NCBI GenBank assembly: GCA_017476605.1
Contig: JAFUZM010000231.1
Span: 1 to 56,658, forward strand
DNA: 56,658 nucleotides
From: Clostridia bacterium
GTDB lineage: Bacteria; Bacillota; Clostridia; Christensenellales; Aristaeellaceae
Direction: 5' to 3'
In this document: one piece after another, positions 36,064 through 46,429 of the stretch
Numbering within the stretch: the stretch's first letter is position 1
Layout of the letters: each line of letters starts with the position of its first letter
Notes under the pieces: model-generated
Seen by the model: only the letters and a program-made list of their open reading frames with translations
Told to the model about the DNA's origin: nothing
Databases searched by the model: none
Made by a program: the position numbers and the translations under genes

Positions 36064-36807
36064 ATGCTTTGGACAGAAAACAGGAAAATGGGAGGAGAAC
36101 CACTGACTTTTCTGGGACGTGGCGCGGCCTTCAATCCTACTGAGGGGAATACTGCCGCTTATATTCGGGAAGAGGATCGGCTGCTTTTGCTCGACTGTGG
36201 AGAAACAGTATTTGAGCGGCTGATCTCAAGAGAAGTGCTGACCGGACTCAAAGAGATACATATAGCGATTTCTCATACGCACAGCGATCATTGCGGATCC
36301 CTTGGATCGCTGGTTTTCTATTGCTTTTTTGCTCTGGAAATCAAGGCACATATTGTCCTGCCTGCGGATGAGCCTGATTACGCAGACAGCGTAAGGCTCC
36401 TGCTAAAACAATTTGGAATCCCGGATGCCTATTATGTCTGTGAGGTTCCATCGGAGGTTACGGGTTTTCGCGCAATCAGCAGTTTTCGGTTTGTTAAAAC
36501 CGTTCACGATCCGCATCTGACATGCTTTTCCTTTGAACTGGAAACACCGGAGGGTGGCGTTTTTTATTCGGCGGACACATGTCGGACAGATGAACTGACT
36601 GCGTTTCTTGAATCCCACGATCAAATTGCCGCCATCTATATGGAAGCCACCGAATTCAGTGCTCCTGGAAACATTCATCTTTCTCTGGATTGTCTTCGCG
36701 CCGCACTTCCGGAGGCAGCGATGGAAAAAACGCACCTGATGCACCTGAGCAGTAAAGGCTGCATGGAAAAGGCGATGAATATCGGATTCATGATTGTGGA
36801 TGTATAA
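36064..36807 (+). CDS. Metallo-beta-lactamase-fold hydrolase
   Basis: A 247-residue protein of the MBL fold: strand LLLLDCGETVFERL, the zinc motif ISHTHSDHCGSLGSL (HxHxDH), then TVHDPHLTCFSFEL and YSADTCRTDEL with the bridging Asp, and a late MHLSSKG His. The family contains phosphodiesterases, RNase Z and hydrolases, so the substrate cannot be read from the motif. It starts at ATG 36064 behind AAAGGAG (the TTG 36043 has no ribosome site). It ends 144 bases before the phosphonate-type transporter, which has its own promoter; a PhnP-like role in phosphonate use is possible but unproven. Confidence 0.8.
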   Translation: MLWTENRKMGGEPLTFLGRGAAFNPTEGNTAAYIREEDRLLLLDCGETVFERLISREVLTGLKEIHIAISHTHSDHCGSLGSLVFYCFFALEIKAHIVLPADEPDYADSVRLLLKQFGIPDAYYVCEVPSEVTGFRAISSFRFVKTVHDPHLTCFSFELETPEGGVFYSADTCRTDELTAFLESHDQIAAIYMEATEFSAPGNIHLSLDCLRAALPEAAMEKTHLMHLSSKGCMEKAMNIGFMIVDV

Positions 36808-36871
36808 ACACGAACGGGTTCTTTCTTTTGAGAGAAAATCAGAAATAATCCGGGTAAATACACGAACTATA

Positions 36872-36900
36872 TTGAACAGACTACGAAAAAAGTTTATAAT
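36872..36900 (+). promoter_or_regulatory. Promoter of the phn transporter operon
   Basis: TTGAAC at 36872-36877, 17-base spacer, TATAAT at 36895-36900, about 50 bases before phnD. Confidence 0.8.
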
Positions 36901-36950
36901 TCTTCCGGAAACCCCAAAGAAATTCAAATACTTGCATGGAGGAATTCAAG

Positions 36951-37862
36951 ATGAAAAAAATCGTTTGTGCTCTCATCATGGCTGTTCTTTTACTGACCAG
37001 TCTTTCTGCAATGGCAGATGGGATTGGCGTCGACGCTTTGCGCATCCAGTTTGTTCCCACCAATACGGAAACTGCGGATGCCACCACAGCTGAGTTTTCC
37101 AGTTACATGAGCAATCTGCTGGGCATTCCGGTGACCGTAACGGTTGCTACCAGCTATAACGGAATTGTGGAAGCGATGGAATCCGGCACAGTTGACGTTG
37201 GCATTATGCCTCCGGCCACCTATGCTCAGGCCCGTGAAATGGGTGTGGCTCAGGCAATCCTGTCCTCCACGCTGACTGACTATGACCAGGAAACCGAACA
37301 GCTGATTGAGGGAACGGTTGTCGGCAACTTCAAGGCAGAAGTGCTGGTTCGTGCAGACAGTGGTATTGATGGATATGAAGGCCTTGCCGGCAAGACCATT
37401 GCTTATCTCGGCGCTTCCTCTGCATCCGGTTACATCTATCCCGTGGCCGAAATGAAGAAACTTGGCATTGATGTCGACAGCTGCAACTGGGTCAATATTA
37501 CCTCTATCCCGAGCGCGATCCTCGCCGTGATCAACGGTCAGGTAGATGCCTGCTTCACCTTCGAGGGCAGCCGCTATGTATTTGCCAAGGCTGTACTTGA
37601 CGACAACGGCAATCCCTATGATCTCTATGAAGTTCTGAAGGTCGCCAAGCTGTCCGACGGCGATATCCCGAATGATGCCGTAGCAGTCAATCCCAAGCTG
37701 TCCGATGAAACCAAGGCTGCGATCTCTGACGCCTTCCTCAAGATGGCCGCAGATGAAGAGGGCCTCGCGATCATGAATACCTGGGGACATAACGGATATG
37801 TGCCTGCCAATGAGGCGGACTACGACACCATCGCTGAGTATATTGCGCTGGCTGCTGACTAA
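36951..37862 (+). CDS. phnD: Phosphonate-type ABC transporter substrate-binding protein
   Basis: A 303-residue exported binding protein of the PhnD/phosphate-phosphite-phosphonate family (SBP_bac type). Signal peptide MKKIVCALIMAVLLLTSLSA, cleaved near AMA-D. Typical segments are RIQFVPTNTETADATTAEFS, VATSYNGIVEAMESGTVDVG and TYAQAREMGV, followed by the late AYLGASSASGYIYP substrate-pocket region. No lipobox Cys, so it is probably held by a different anchor or secreted. Starts at ATG 36951 (GGAGG upstream). First gene of a four-gene importer. No phnGHIJKLM C-P lyase genes are in the window, so the true ligand may be a phosphonate, phosphite or another small anion. Confidence 0.85.
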   Translation: MKKIVCALIMAVLLLTSLSAMADGIGVDALRIQFVPTNTETADATTAEFSSYMSNLLGIPVTVTVATSYNGIVEAMESGTVDVGIMPPATYAQAREMGVAQAILSSTLTDYDQETEQLIEGTVVGNFKAEVLVRADSGIDGYEGLAGKTIAYLGASSASGYIYPVAEMKKLGIDVDSCNWVNITSIPSAILAVINGQVDACFTFEGSRYVFAKAVLDDNGNPYDLYEVLKVAKLSDGDIPNDAVAVNPKLSDETKAAISDAFLKMAADEEGLAIMNTWGHNGYVPANEADYDTIAEYIALAAD

Positions 37863-37871
37863 TAAAAGAAT

Positions 37872-38633
37872 ATGATTATATTTGATCACGTTTCCAAAAC
37901 CTATCCCAATGGGGTAAAGGGCCTGATCGATGTAAACCTCACAATCAATGATGGAGACTTTGTCTCCATCATTGGTTTAAGTGGGGCTGGAAAAAGCACT
38001 CTGCTGCGTTCAATCAACCGACTGAATGACATTACGGAGGGCGAAATCACCATCGACGGGAAATCCATTACCAAGGCCAATAAGCGGGAACTCAAGCACA
38101 TTCGCCGTACCATTGGCCTCATTTCCCAGCAATTCAATCTGGTCAAGCGTTCTACCGTTCAAAAGAATGTCCTCTCAGGCAAACTGGGATACTATTCCAC
38201 ATTTAAAAGCATATTTGGCCTTTTTTCACGGGAGGACTATGCACTGTGCAATGAGGTGCTCAAGAAGGTGGAACTCTCGGATAAGCTGCATGAGCGGTGT
38301 GACAATCTCTCCGGCGGACAGCAGCAGCGTGTCTCCATTGCCAGAACCCTGTTTCAGGAGGCCCGCATTATTCTGGCAGATGAACCCGTCGCATCTCTTG
38401 ATCCTGCCACCAGTCAGGAAATACTTTCCGAGCTAAAAAGCATCAATACCACGATGAAAAAGACGGTGGTGGTCAATATCCATTCCATCGGCCTTGCCCG
38501 GCAGTTTTCAGACCGTATCCTGGCGCTGCAGGATGGGCAACTGGTGTTTGACGGAAAGCCGGAGGAGCTGACCAATGATGTGCTCGAGATGGTCTATAAG
38601 GGCGATTCGTTCCTGAAAGAAAGCGAGCGGTAA
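37872..38633 (+). CDS. phnC: Phosphonate-type ABC transporter ATP-binding protein
   Basis: A 253-residue ATPase. Walker A IIGLSGAGKSTLLRSI, Q-loop LISQQFNL, signature NLSGGQQQRVSIARTLF, Walker B IILADEPVASLDP and H-loop VNIHSIGLARQF are all intact. PhnC family by similarity with the long 80-130 helical region (KRSTVQKNVLSGKLG). Starts nine bases after the phnD stop. Confidence 0.9.
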   Translation: MIIFDHVSKTYPNGVKGLIDVNLTINDGDFVSIIGLSGAGKSTLLRSINRLNDITEGEITIDGKSITKANKRELKHIRRTIGLISQQFNLVKRSTVQKNVLSGKLGYYSTFKSIFGLFSREDYALCNEVLKKVELSDKLHERCDNLSGGQQQRVSIARTLFQEARIILADEPVASLDPATSQEILSELKSINTTMKKTVVVNIHSIGLARQFSDRILALQDGQLVFDGKPEELTNDVLEMVYKGDSFLKESER

Positions 38634-38635
38634 CA

Positions 38636-39415
38636 ATGAAAATCAAAGATACCGTTCACTTTCAATGGTACAAAACGCTGTTTGTCGTGGTCATTCTGGC
38701 CATCTGTCTGATCGGCTCCATCCGTTATACCAATGCGGATTTCAAGCAGCTGGCTGGCAACATCGGACAGGTCAGCGTGTTTCTGCGCAAACTGGCCAAT
38801 CCCGATTTCAAGTATCTGAACCGATTGCTGGATCCCATGGTGAAGACACTCAAGATGTCCGCACTTGGAACCGTCCTTGGAGTGCTCCTGGCCATTCCCT
38901 TTGCCTTCATGGCAACCACCGTCGTCACGGATAATCCCATTGTAACGCATATCTTCCGTTTCTTTCTCAATATCATCCGTACCATTCCAAATCTGCTGCT
39001 GGCAGCACTGCTGGTGGCCATTATCGGCATCGGTGAGGCAACCGGTGTCATTACCATTGCGATTTTTACCTTCGGTGTTACCTCACAGCTGATCTTTGAA
39101 AGCATTGAAACCATTGACCTTGCGCCTCTGGAGGCAGCGATGGCCGTTGGTGCCAACAAGCTTAAGATTGCTGTCTGGGCAGTGTGGCCACAGGTGACCT
39201 CCAGTATCCTCAGTTATACGTTTTATGCCTTTGAACTGAACGTCCGTGCCTCTACGGTCCTCGGGTATGTCGGAGCCGGTGGTATTGGCGTCAAGCTGAA
39301 TGAAGCACTGGGCCTTTTCCGCTATGAACGCGTTTCTATCATTATTCTGTTTATCTTTGTGGTCGTGGTCATTGTGGATGCCGTGTCTGAAGCCATTCGA
39401 AGGAGGCTGAAATAA
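38636..39415 (+). CDS. phnE: Phosphonate-type ABC transporter permease 1
   Basis: A 259-residue membrane permease of the BPD_transp_1 type. Membrane helices include LFVVVILAICLIGSI and LGTVLGVLLAIPFAFMAT, and the EAA-like loop for contact with the ATPase is visible as AAMAVGANKLKIAVWAVWPQ. It starts two bases after the phnC stop and ends one base before the second permease gene, so the four genes form one tight operon. Sequence is similar in design to the second permease; together they make a heteromeric channel. Confidence 0.88.
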   Translation: MKIKDTVHFQWYKTLFVVVILAICLIGSIRYTNADFKQLAGNIGQVSVFLRKLANPDFKYLNRLLDPMVKTLKMSALGTVLGVLLAIPFAFMATTVVTDNPIVTHIFRFFLNIIRTIPNLLLAALLVAIIGIGEATGVITIAIFTFGVTSQLIFESIETIDLAPLEAAMAVGANKLKIAVWAVWPQVTSSILSYTFYAFELNVRASTVLGYVGAGGIGVKLNEALGLFRYERVSIIILFIFVVVVIVDAVSEAIRRRLK

Positions 39416-39416
39416 C

Positions 39417-40193
39417 ATGCATAGTTCAGCCAAATGGAAACATTTCCTTCTGACACTGCTTGTCATTGCGATCCTGATCTGGTGCGCATGGGATATTGAC
39501 TGGAGCACCTTCCGGTATTTCTCATGGGGCAGCTTCCGTGGAACAATGCGCAGCTTCCTTCGCCCGGACTGGAATGCTTTTTATACCGGGGGAACGGAGG
39601 ATATCTTTTCCCTGATGATTATGACCATCGCGATTGGGTTTTTCGGGACCTCGGTCGGAACGGTGCTGGCAATCCCGTTTACGCTGCTTTCCGCCAGGAA
39701 TCTGTGGAAAAATCCCATTGTGCCCCGAATCGGCAAGTTCGTCCTGGATGTTCTTCGTGCCTTTCCTGAACTGGTATATGCCATTATCTTCATCAAGGTC
39801 GTAGGACCCGGACCGTTTGCCGGCGTGCTTGCCATTGGCATCCATCAGATCGGTATGCTTGGGAAACTCTTTACAGAGGAAATGGAGCGCATGGATGAGA
39901 CAGCAGTGGAAGCCTGCCAGGCGGTAGGCGCCAATGGCATTCAGACCATGTTCTTTGCCCGCATTCCACAGCTCATGCCCATATATGCCTCACTGGTCCT
40001 CAATCACTTTGAAATTGCAGTGCGCAGCGCCAGTACGTTAGGTCTTGTCGGTGCCGGTGGCATTGGTGCTACGCTGATTTTTGCCATCCAGGCTGCCCGC
40101 TGGCCACGTGTCAGCATCATTTTGCTCACGGTCATTGTCACCGTTTTCCTTCTTGATTTACTGACAGGATGGATTCGGAAAAAGCTTCGCTGA
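39417..40193 (+). CDS. phnE: Phosphonate-type ABC transporter permease 2
   Basis: A 258-residue polytopic permease, paralogous to the one upstream. Helices include FLLTLLVIAILIWCAW and FGTSVGTVLAIPFTLLSA, and the ATPase contact loop is EACQAVGANGIQTMFFARIPQ. The permeases share the ending SASTLGLVGAGGIGA / ASTVLGYVGAGGIG, a PhnE signature. The operon ends here; a terminator follows about 60 bases downstream. Confidence 0.88.
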   Translation: MHSSAKWKHFLLTLLVIAILIWCAWDIDWSTFRYFSWGSFRGTMRSFLRPDWNAFYTGGTEDIFSLMIMTIAIGFFGTSVGTVLAIPFTLLSARNLWKNPIVPRIGKFVLDVLRAFPELVYAIIFIKVVGPGPFAGVLAIGIHQIGMLGKLFTEEMERMDETAVEACQAVGANGIQTMFFARIPQLMPIYASLVLNHFEIAVRSASTLGLVGAGGIGATLIFAIQAARWPRVSIILLTVIVTVFLLDLLTGWIRKKLR

Positions 40194-40249
40194 GCACGGA
40201 AGGCGTTATGCTTGCGCTACACGTTTCGTTTCTGATGTTGTATACCCAG

Positions 40250-40284
40250 GAGAGACCGCGCTTTTGAGAGGTGCGGTCTCTCTT
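40250..40284 (+). terminator. Terminator of the phn operon
   Basis: GAGAGACCGC, a 12-base loop, GCGGTCTCTC, then TTT (10-bp stem). Confidence 0.8.
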
Positions 40285-40346
40285 TGCACCTCTCGGTATC
40301 CTTCCTTCTTGGGGAATAGGATGCTGCGCTCAATTTCGGCGGGGGC

Positions 40347-40375
40347 TTGTATCAACGCTTCTCTTTTGTTAAAAT
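40347..40375 (+). promoter_or_regulatory. Promoter for the anchored protein gene at 40406
   Basis: TTGTAT at 40347-40352, 17-base spacer, TAAAAT at 40370-40375. Confidence 0.6.
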
Positions 40376-40405
40376 AGCGTGAGACTTTAAGAAAGCTGGA
40401 ATGAT

Positions 40406-41044
40406 ATGGCAGATATAAGTATCACAAAATCAAAGCTTAAAACACATTTCCATTATGGATGGTGGAAATACCTGCTTGCTCTGGTGATCAGTGTTTTTGG
40501 CATTTCTATTGTTTTTGATATGACGGAGTATCGGCCTCCTGAGGAGAAAAAAACAGAATTGTACATTCTGAATGGATACGCAGAGGCTGAAACTCTTGAG
40601 GGAGTGCTTTGGCCGCTTCTTAAAGAGGCGTGTCCGGAGCAGGAACTGCTGACATCAATGAACATCAATCTTCTGAGTGAAGATATTTATGTACGAATGC
40701 AGTACTCGACCTATTTGGCCGCACATCAGGGGGATGTGATGCTCATGCCACTCTCCGAGTTTCACAACCTGCTGCTGGATGAGGGAGCAGAGACCATATT
40801 CGTTGAACTTTCGCCTTATATCGAGAGCGGCGTCATCCAGGTCGATGGCATTGACTTGTCCACCGGGATGGCAAAAGCGACAGATGGAACCGAGGGAATA
40901 TATGGAATTCCAGCAGATTCACTGAAAGGCTTGGAGGCCTATTCCTGCAATCCGGAGGGGGCACTGCTGGTTTCAATGAGTTATGGCGGAAACCTCGATA
41001 CAGCTGCAAAGCTGATCGGCATCATGATGGAAACACTCAAATAG
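40406..41044 (+). CDS. Membrane-anchored protein of unknown function (212 aa)
   Basis: Cytoplasmic N-terminus of about 20 residues (HFHYGWWKY), a single membrane helix (LLALVISVFGISIVF) and an outward domain of about 170 residues. The outer domain (LYILNGYAEAETLEGVLWPL, then DVMLMPLSEFHNLLLDEGAE and a late YGIPADSL) has a layout like a small solute-binding protein, but no transporter gene is near. Not recognised. It is closed by a terminator that begins in its stop codon. Confidence 0.55.
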   Translation: MADISITKSKLKTHFHYGWWKYLLALVISVFGISIVFDMTEYRPPEEKKTELYILNGYAEAETLEGVLWPLLKEACPEQELLTSMNINLLSEDIYVRMQYSTYLAAHQGDVMLMPLSEFHNLLLDEGAETIFVELSPYIESGVIQVDGIDLSTGMAKATDGTEGIYGIPADSLKGLEAYSCNPEGALLVSMSYGGNLDTAAKLIGIMMETLK

Positions 41045-41072
41045 TTTCGCTCTCGCGAAGCTATTTTTTTGC
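41042..41072 (+). terminator. Terminator overlapping the stop codon
   Basis: TAGTTTCGC, loop TCTC, GCGAAGCTA, T-run; the stop TAG itself forms the base of the stem. Confidence 0.85.
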
Positions 41073-41163
41073 GATCTGTAACATTGTGAAATAGTCATAA
41101 ATTATTAGGGAAATTATTATCTGAAAATTAATATCTTTTCCAAGGTTTCAAAGCGGCGAAAAA

Positions 41164-41192
41164 TTGCTTTTTTAAAGGATTTTTGGTATAAT
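41164..41192 (+). promoter_or_regulatory. Promoter of remB-gyrB-gyrA
   Basis: TTGCTT at 41164-41169, 17-base spacer, TATAAT at 41187-41192; transcription would start about 40 bases before remB. Confidence 0.8.
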
Positions 41193-41239
41193 TCATAGGA
41201 TTAACTTTTCCGTTAATAGATTCAGGGAGAGTGGTTCTT

Positions 41240-41548
41240 GTGACGCTGCATCTGGGTGAAAATGTCAGTGTAGACGGAAGAAACATCATTGCAATCATTG
41301 ATCTCAGCAGAGACAGCAATATGGCCTCTGGTGCGATGATGAGAGAGATTCGAAAACAGAATCGGATACTGGCAAAACAGGGAATTGTGGCAAAGAGTGC
41401 CGTCATCTGTGGCGGCGCACGCAAACCAGGCGGTGTCACAGAAAATCCAAGAATCTATTTATCTGCAATTTCCGCTGTGACACTTGCACAAAGGTCACAG
41501 GGACAGGACTATAAAACGATGCTTGATATGCAGCATGATGAGATATGA
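41240..41548 (+). CDS. remB: Extracellular matrix regulator RemB (YaaB/DUF370)
   Basis: A 102-residue protein with the YaaB/RemB-type start TLHLGENVSVDGRNIIAIIDL and late NPRIYLSAISAVTLAQRS. In Bacillus its homologue lies just before gyrB, exactly as here. It starts at GTG 41240 with AGGGAGA nine bases upstream; GTG 41231 is too close to that site. gyrB follows 20 bases after the stop, so it is likely the first gene of the gyrase operon. Confidence 0.82.
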   Translation: MTLHLGENVSVDGRNIIAIIDLSRDSNMASGAMMREIRKQNRILAKQGIVAKSAVICGGARKPGGVTENPRIYLSAISAVTLAQRSQGQDYKTMLDMQHDEI

Positions 41549-41559
41549 GAAGGAAGTGA

Positions 41560-43587
<2,028 letters not shown>

Positions 43588-43604
43588 AGAAAGGAGAGAC
43601 TGGA

Positions 43605-46253
43605 ATGGATTTTAGTGATCACGTTCCTGGGAATACAACGGACCTGGATCGACTGCATCCGATTGATTTGGAACAGGAAATGAAGAAATCCTTTATTTCC
43701 TATGCAATGGCAGTCATCATCACCCGTGCACTTCCAGATGTACGTGATGGTCTCAAGCCTGTCCACCGCCGCATCCTGTTTGCCATGCATGAACTGGGTG
43801 TAACACCGGATAAGCCCTATAGAAAGTGTGCCCGTATTGTCGGCGATGTTCTGGGTAAATACCATCCTCACGGAGATTCCTCCGTATACGGTGCATTAGT
43901 TCGTCTGGCACAGGATTTTGCCACACGGTATCCTCTCGTAGACGGACAGGGAAATTTTGGTTCCATCGATGGCGATGGCGCCGCAGCCATGCGATATACG
44001 GAAGCGCGGATGAGCAAAATCAACCTGGAGCTCCTCGCGGACATCGACAAGGAAACCGTTGATTTTTATCCGAACTTTGATGAAACGCTGATGCAGCCGA
44101 CGGTTTTGCCGTGCCGCTTCCCGAACCTTCTGGTAAACGGTTCAAACGGTATTGCCGTTGGCATGGCCACCAATATTCCGCCACACAATCTGGGTGAGGT
44201 TATTGATGGTGTCGTCATGATGATTGACAACCCCGAGGTAACGAGCCAGGAACTGATGCAGGTCATCAAGGGACCCGACTTCCCTGGCGGCGGCATCATC
44301 CTGGGCAAAAAAGGAATCTTTGACACGTATACCACCGGCCGTGGTAAAATTCTTGTTCGTGCAAAAACGGACATTGAACCGATGAATGCCGGTCGGCAGC
44401 GCATCGTCATCAGCGAGCTGCCGTACATGGTCAACAAAGCGCAGCTGGTGGAAAAGATCGCCGGACTGGTTCACGAAAAGCGAATTGAGGGGATTTCCGA
44501 TATTCGCGATGAATCCGACCGCGAGGGCATGCGTATTGTCATTGAGCTTAAGAAGGATGTCAGTGCGATTGTCGTGCTGAATTATCTCTATAAGCACACA
44601 CAGCTCCAGGATACCTTTGGTGCCATTATGCTGGCCCTGGTGGATGGAGAGCCGAAAATTCTGACGCTTCGGGAGATCATCTATTATTACCTGGAGCATC
44701 AGAAAGACGTCATTGTCCGCAGAACAAAATATGAGCTCGACAAGGCTGAGGCAAGGGCACATATTCTTGAGGGCTTGCTGATTGCCCTCGACAACATCGA
44801 CGAGATTGTCCAGATCATCCGCAACAGTGCGAATACCGCAGTTGCCAAGGCCGAACTCATGGCACGCTTCTCGCTTTCGGATCGTCAGGCGCAGGCAATT
44901 CTTGATATGCGCCTTGCCCGTCTCACCGGTCTGGAACGGGAACGGCTCCAGGAAGAATACCAGGAGCTCGAGAAAACCATCGCGTATCTTAAGGCAGTCC
45001 TTGCCGACGAGAAGATGGTGCTGAGCATCATCCGCAGCGAGATTCTTGAAATCAAAACCAAGTATGCGGATCCGCGCAGGACGACGTTCTCTGCAATGGA
45101 GGGTGAGATTGATCCGGAAGATCTGATTCAGGAGGAAAATATCGTCATTACCTTCACGAATTTCGGATACATCAAACGCATTGCCAGTGATACGTACAGA
45201 AGCCAGAAGCGGGGTGGAAAGGGAATCACCGGTCTCACAGCAAAAGAGGAAGACTTTGCAAGTCAGATGCTTTCCTGCTCGACGCATGACGAGATTCTCT
45301 TCTTTACCAACCGTGGACGGGTGTACAAGCTGAAAGGATATGAGATTCCGGAGGCCGGACGTACAGCCAAGGGAACTGCGATTGTCAATTTGCTGCAACT
45401 TGACGGTGGAGAGAAGGTCACGACGATGATTCCGCTTCCAAGGGATCATACGGGCTACCGGATCGTCATGGTCACTCGTCGCGGCATTGCCAAGCGCTGT
45501 GAGCTTACTGATTTTGACAATCTGCGTAAATCCGGACTCATTGCCATCAATCTTGATGATGAAGATGAGATGGTGGGCGTTGAGCTCACCTCCGGTGAGG
45601 ATCAGCTTATGATTGCCACCCGCGCCGGCATGGTCATCCGCTTTGATGAAAACCTGATCCGTATCCTCAGCCGTCAGGCAAGAGGCGTTCGTGCCATCCG
45701 CCTCAAGGGCGTCGGCACAAAGGCCGAGGAAGCTGCAGAGGAGCCGGAGGAGGAAATCATCGAGGAGGCAACCGAGGATGTGTCCGAGGATTCCTTCACT
45801 GAATCCGTGGATGAAATCGTGGCCCTTGAAAAGGTTCGCAAGAATGCAACCGTGCTTACGATTACGGAAAAGGGATTCGGAAAACGCAGTGAGCTGGATG
45901 CATACCGCGTTCAGGGACGTGGCGGTAAGGGCATTCGTATCATGAAGATTACGGATAAGACCGGCCCGCTCGTTTCCATGATGGTTCTGCCTGATTTCCT
46001 GGATCTCATGGCCATCACAAATGAGGGAATCATCATCAGAACCCCGGTCAGTTCCATTTCCGTTGTGGGACGTATGTCTCAGGGCGTTCGTGTTATGCGC
46101 CTTGATGAGGGAAGCAAGATTGTCTCCGTGACGGCTGCAGAGCCGGAGGAGACGTCGGAGGAGCTCCCCGAGGAAACCGGCACGCAGGATGAGGAAATGG
46201 TGGATGAAGCCCCTGTTCCTGATGAGGAAAATGATTCCGAATCCGATATCTGA
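43605..46253 (+). CDS. gyrA: DNA gyrase subunit A
   Basis: An 882-residue DNA-breaking subunit. The catalytic Tyr is in [11 protein letters not shown] near residue 131. The wrapping C-terminal domain has the GyrA box QKRGGKGI near 531, with further beta-pinwheel blades ([10 protein letters not shown]). Between two blades (about residues 703-745) lies a long acidic insertion ([19 protein letters not shown]), and the tail is again acidic. In the quinolone pocket [17 protein letters not shown] the residue at E. coli 87 is Gly, not Asp/Glu; the position-83 Ser is kept. Starts at ATG 43605 after AAAGGAG. Last gene of the operon. Confidence 0.96.
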   Translation: MDFSDHVPGNTTDLDRLHPIDLEQEMKKSFISYAMAVIITRALPDVRDGLKPVHRRILFAMHELGVTPDKPYRKCARIVGDVLGKYHPHGDSSVYGALVRLAQDFATRYPLVDGQGNFGSIDGDGAAAMRYTEARMSKINLELLADIDKETVDFYPNFDETLMQPTVLPCRFPNLLVNGSNGIAVGMATNIPPHNLGEVIDGVVMMIDNPEVTSQELMQVIKGPDFPGGGIILGKKGIFDTYTTGRGKILVRAKTDIEPMNAGRQRIVISELPYMVNKAQLVEKIAGLVHEKRIEGISDIRDESDREGMRIVIELKKDVSAIVVLNYLYKHTQLQDTFGAIMLALVDGEPKILTLREIIYYYLEHQKDVIVRRTKYELDKAEARAHILEGLLIALDNIDEIVQIIRNSANTAVAKAELMARFSLSDRQAQAILDMRLARLTGLERERLQEEYQELEKTIAYLKAVLADEKMVLSIIRSEILEIKTKYADPRRTTFSAMEGEIDPEDLIQEENIVITFTNFGYIKRIASDTYRSQKRGGKGITGLTAKEEDFASQMLSCSTHDEILFFTNRGRVYKLKGYEIPEAGRTAKGTAIVNLLQLDGGEKVTTMIPLPRDHTGYRIVMVTRRGIAKRCELTDFDNLRKSGLIAINLDDEDEMVGVELTSGEDQLMIATRAGMVIRFDENLIRILSRQARGVRAIRLKGVGTKAEEAAEEPEEEIIEEATEDVSEDSFTESVDEIVALEKVRKNATVLTITEKGFGKRSELDAYRVQGRGGKGIRIMKITDKTGPLVSMMVLPDFLDLMAITNEGIIIRTPVSSISVVGRMSQGVRVMRLDEGSKIVSVTAAEPEETSEELPEETGTQDEEMVDEAPVPDEENDSESDI

Positions 46254-46278
46254 TGCATGTAAACGATGAAATTACGAA

Positions 46279-46310
46279 AGGCAGAAGCACCTTTCCGGGT
46301 GCTTCTGCCT
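46279..46310 (+). terminator. Strong hairpin after gyrA, no T-run
   Basis: AGGCAGAAGCACC (46279-46291), loop TTTCCG, GGTGCTTCTGCCT (46298-46310), a perfect 13-bp stem right after the gyrA stop. It lacks the T-tract of a classical terminator; it may stabilise the gyrA end or act with a factor. Confidence 0.6.
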
Positions 46311-46354
46311 CAAAACTTGCAGGGTTACTTTTCCCTGAATAAAGATCCATGCCC

Positions 46355-46379
46355 TTGTCAGGAAGCAGGTACCTGACAA
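46355..46379 (+). promoter_or_regulatory. Leader hairpin before asnS
   Basis: TTGTCAGG, loop AAGCAGGTA, CCTGACAA: an 8-bp stem 50 bases upstream of asnS. I looked for a T-box (AGGGTGG-type antiterminator and an AAC specifier) and did not see one. Confidence 0.4.
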
Positions 46380-46429
46380 ATTGGCTTTGCAAATCAACAA
46401 ATCCTAATTTACCTGCAGAGGAGATAGAA

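Noticed and set aside
44142-45449. 435-codon minus-strand frame
   Set aside because: Antisense of gyrA.
46254-46429. T-box riboswitch before asnS
   Set aside because: Hairpins exist but no AGGGTGG-type antiterminator element or specifier loop is visible.
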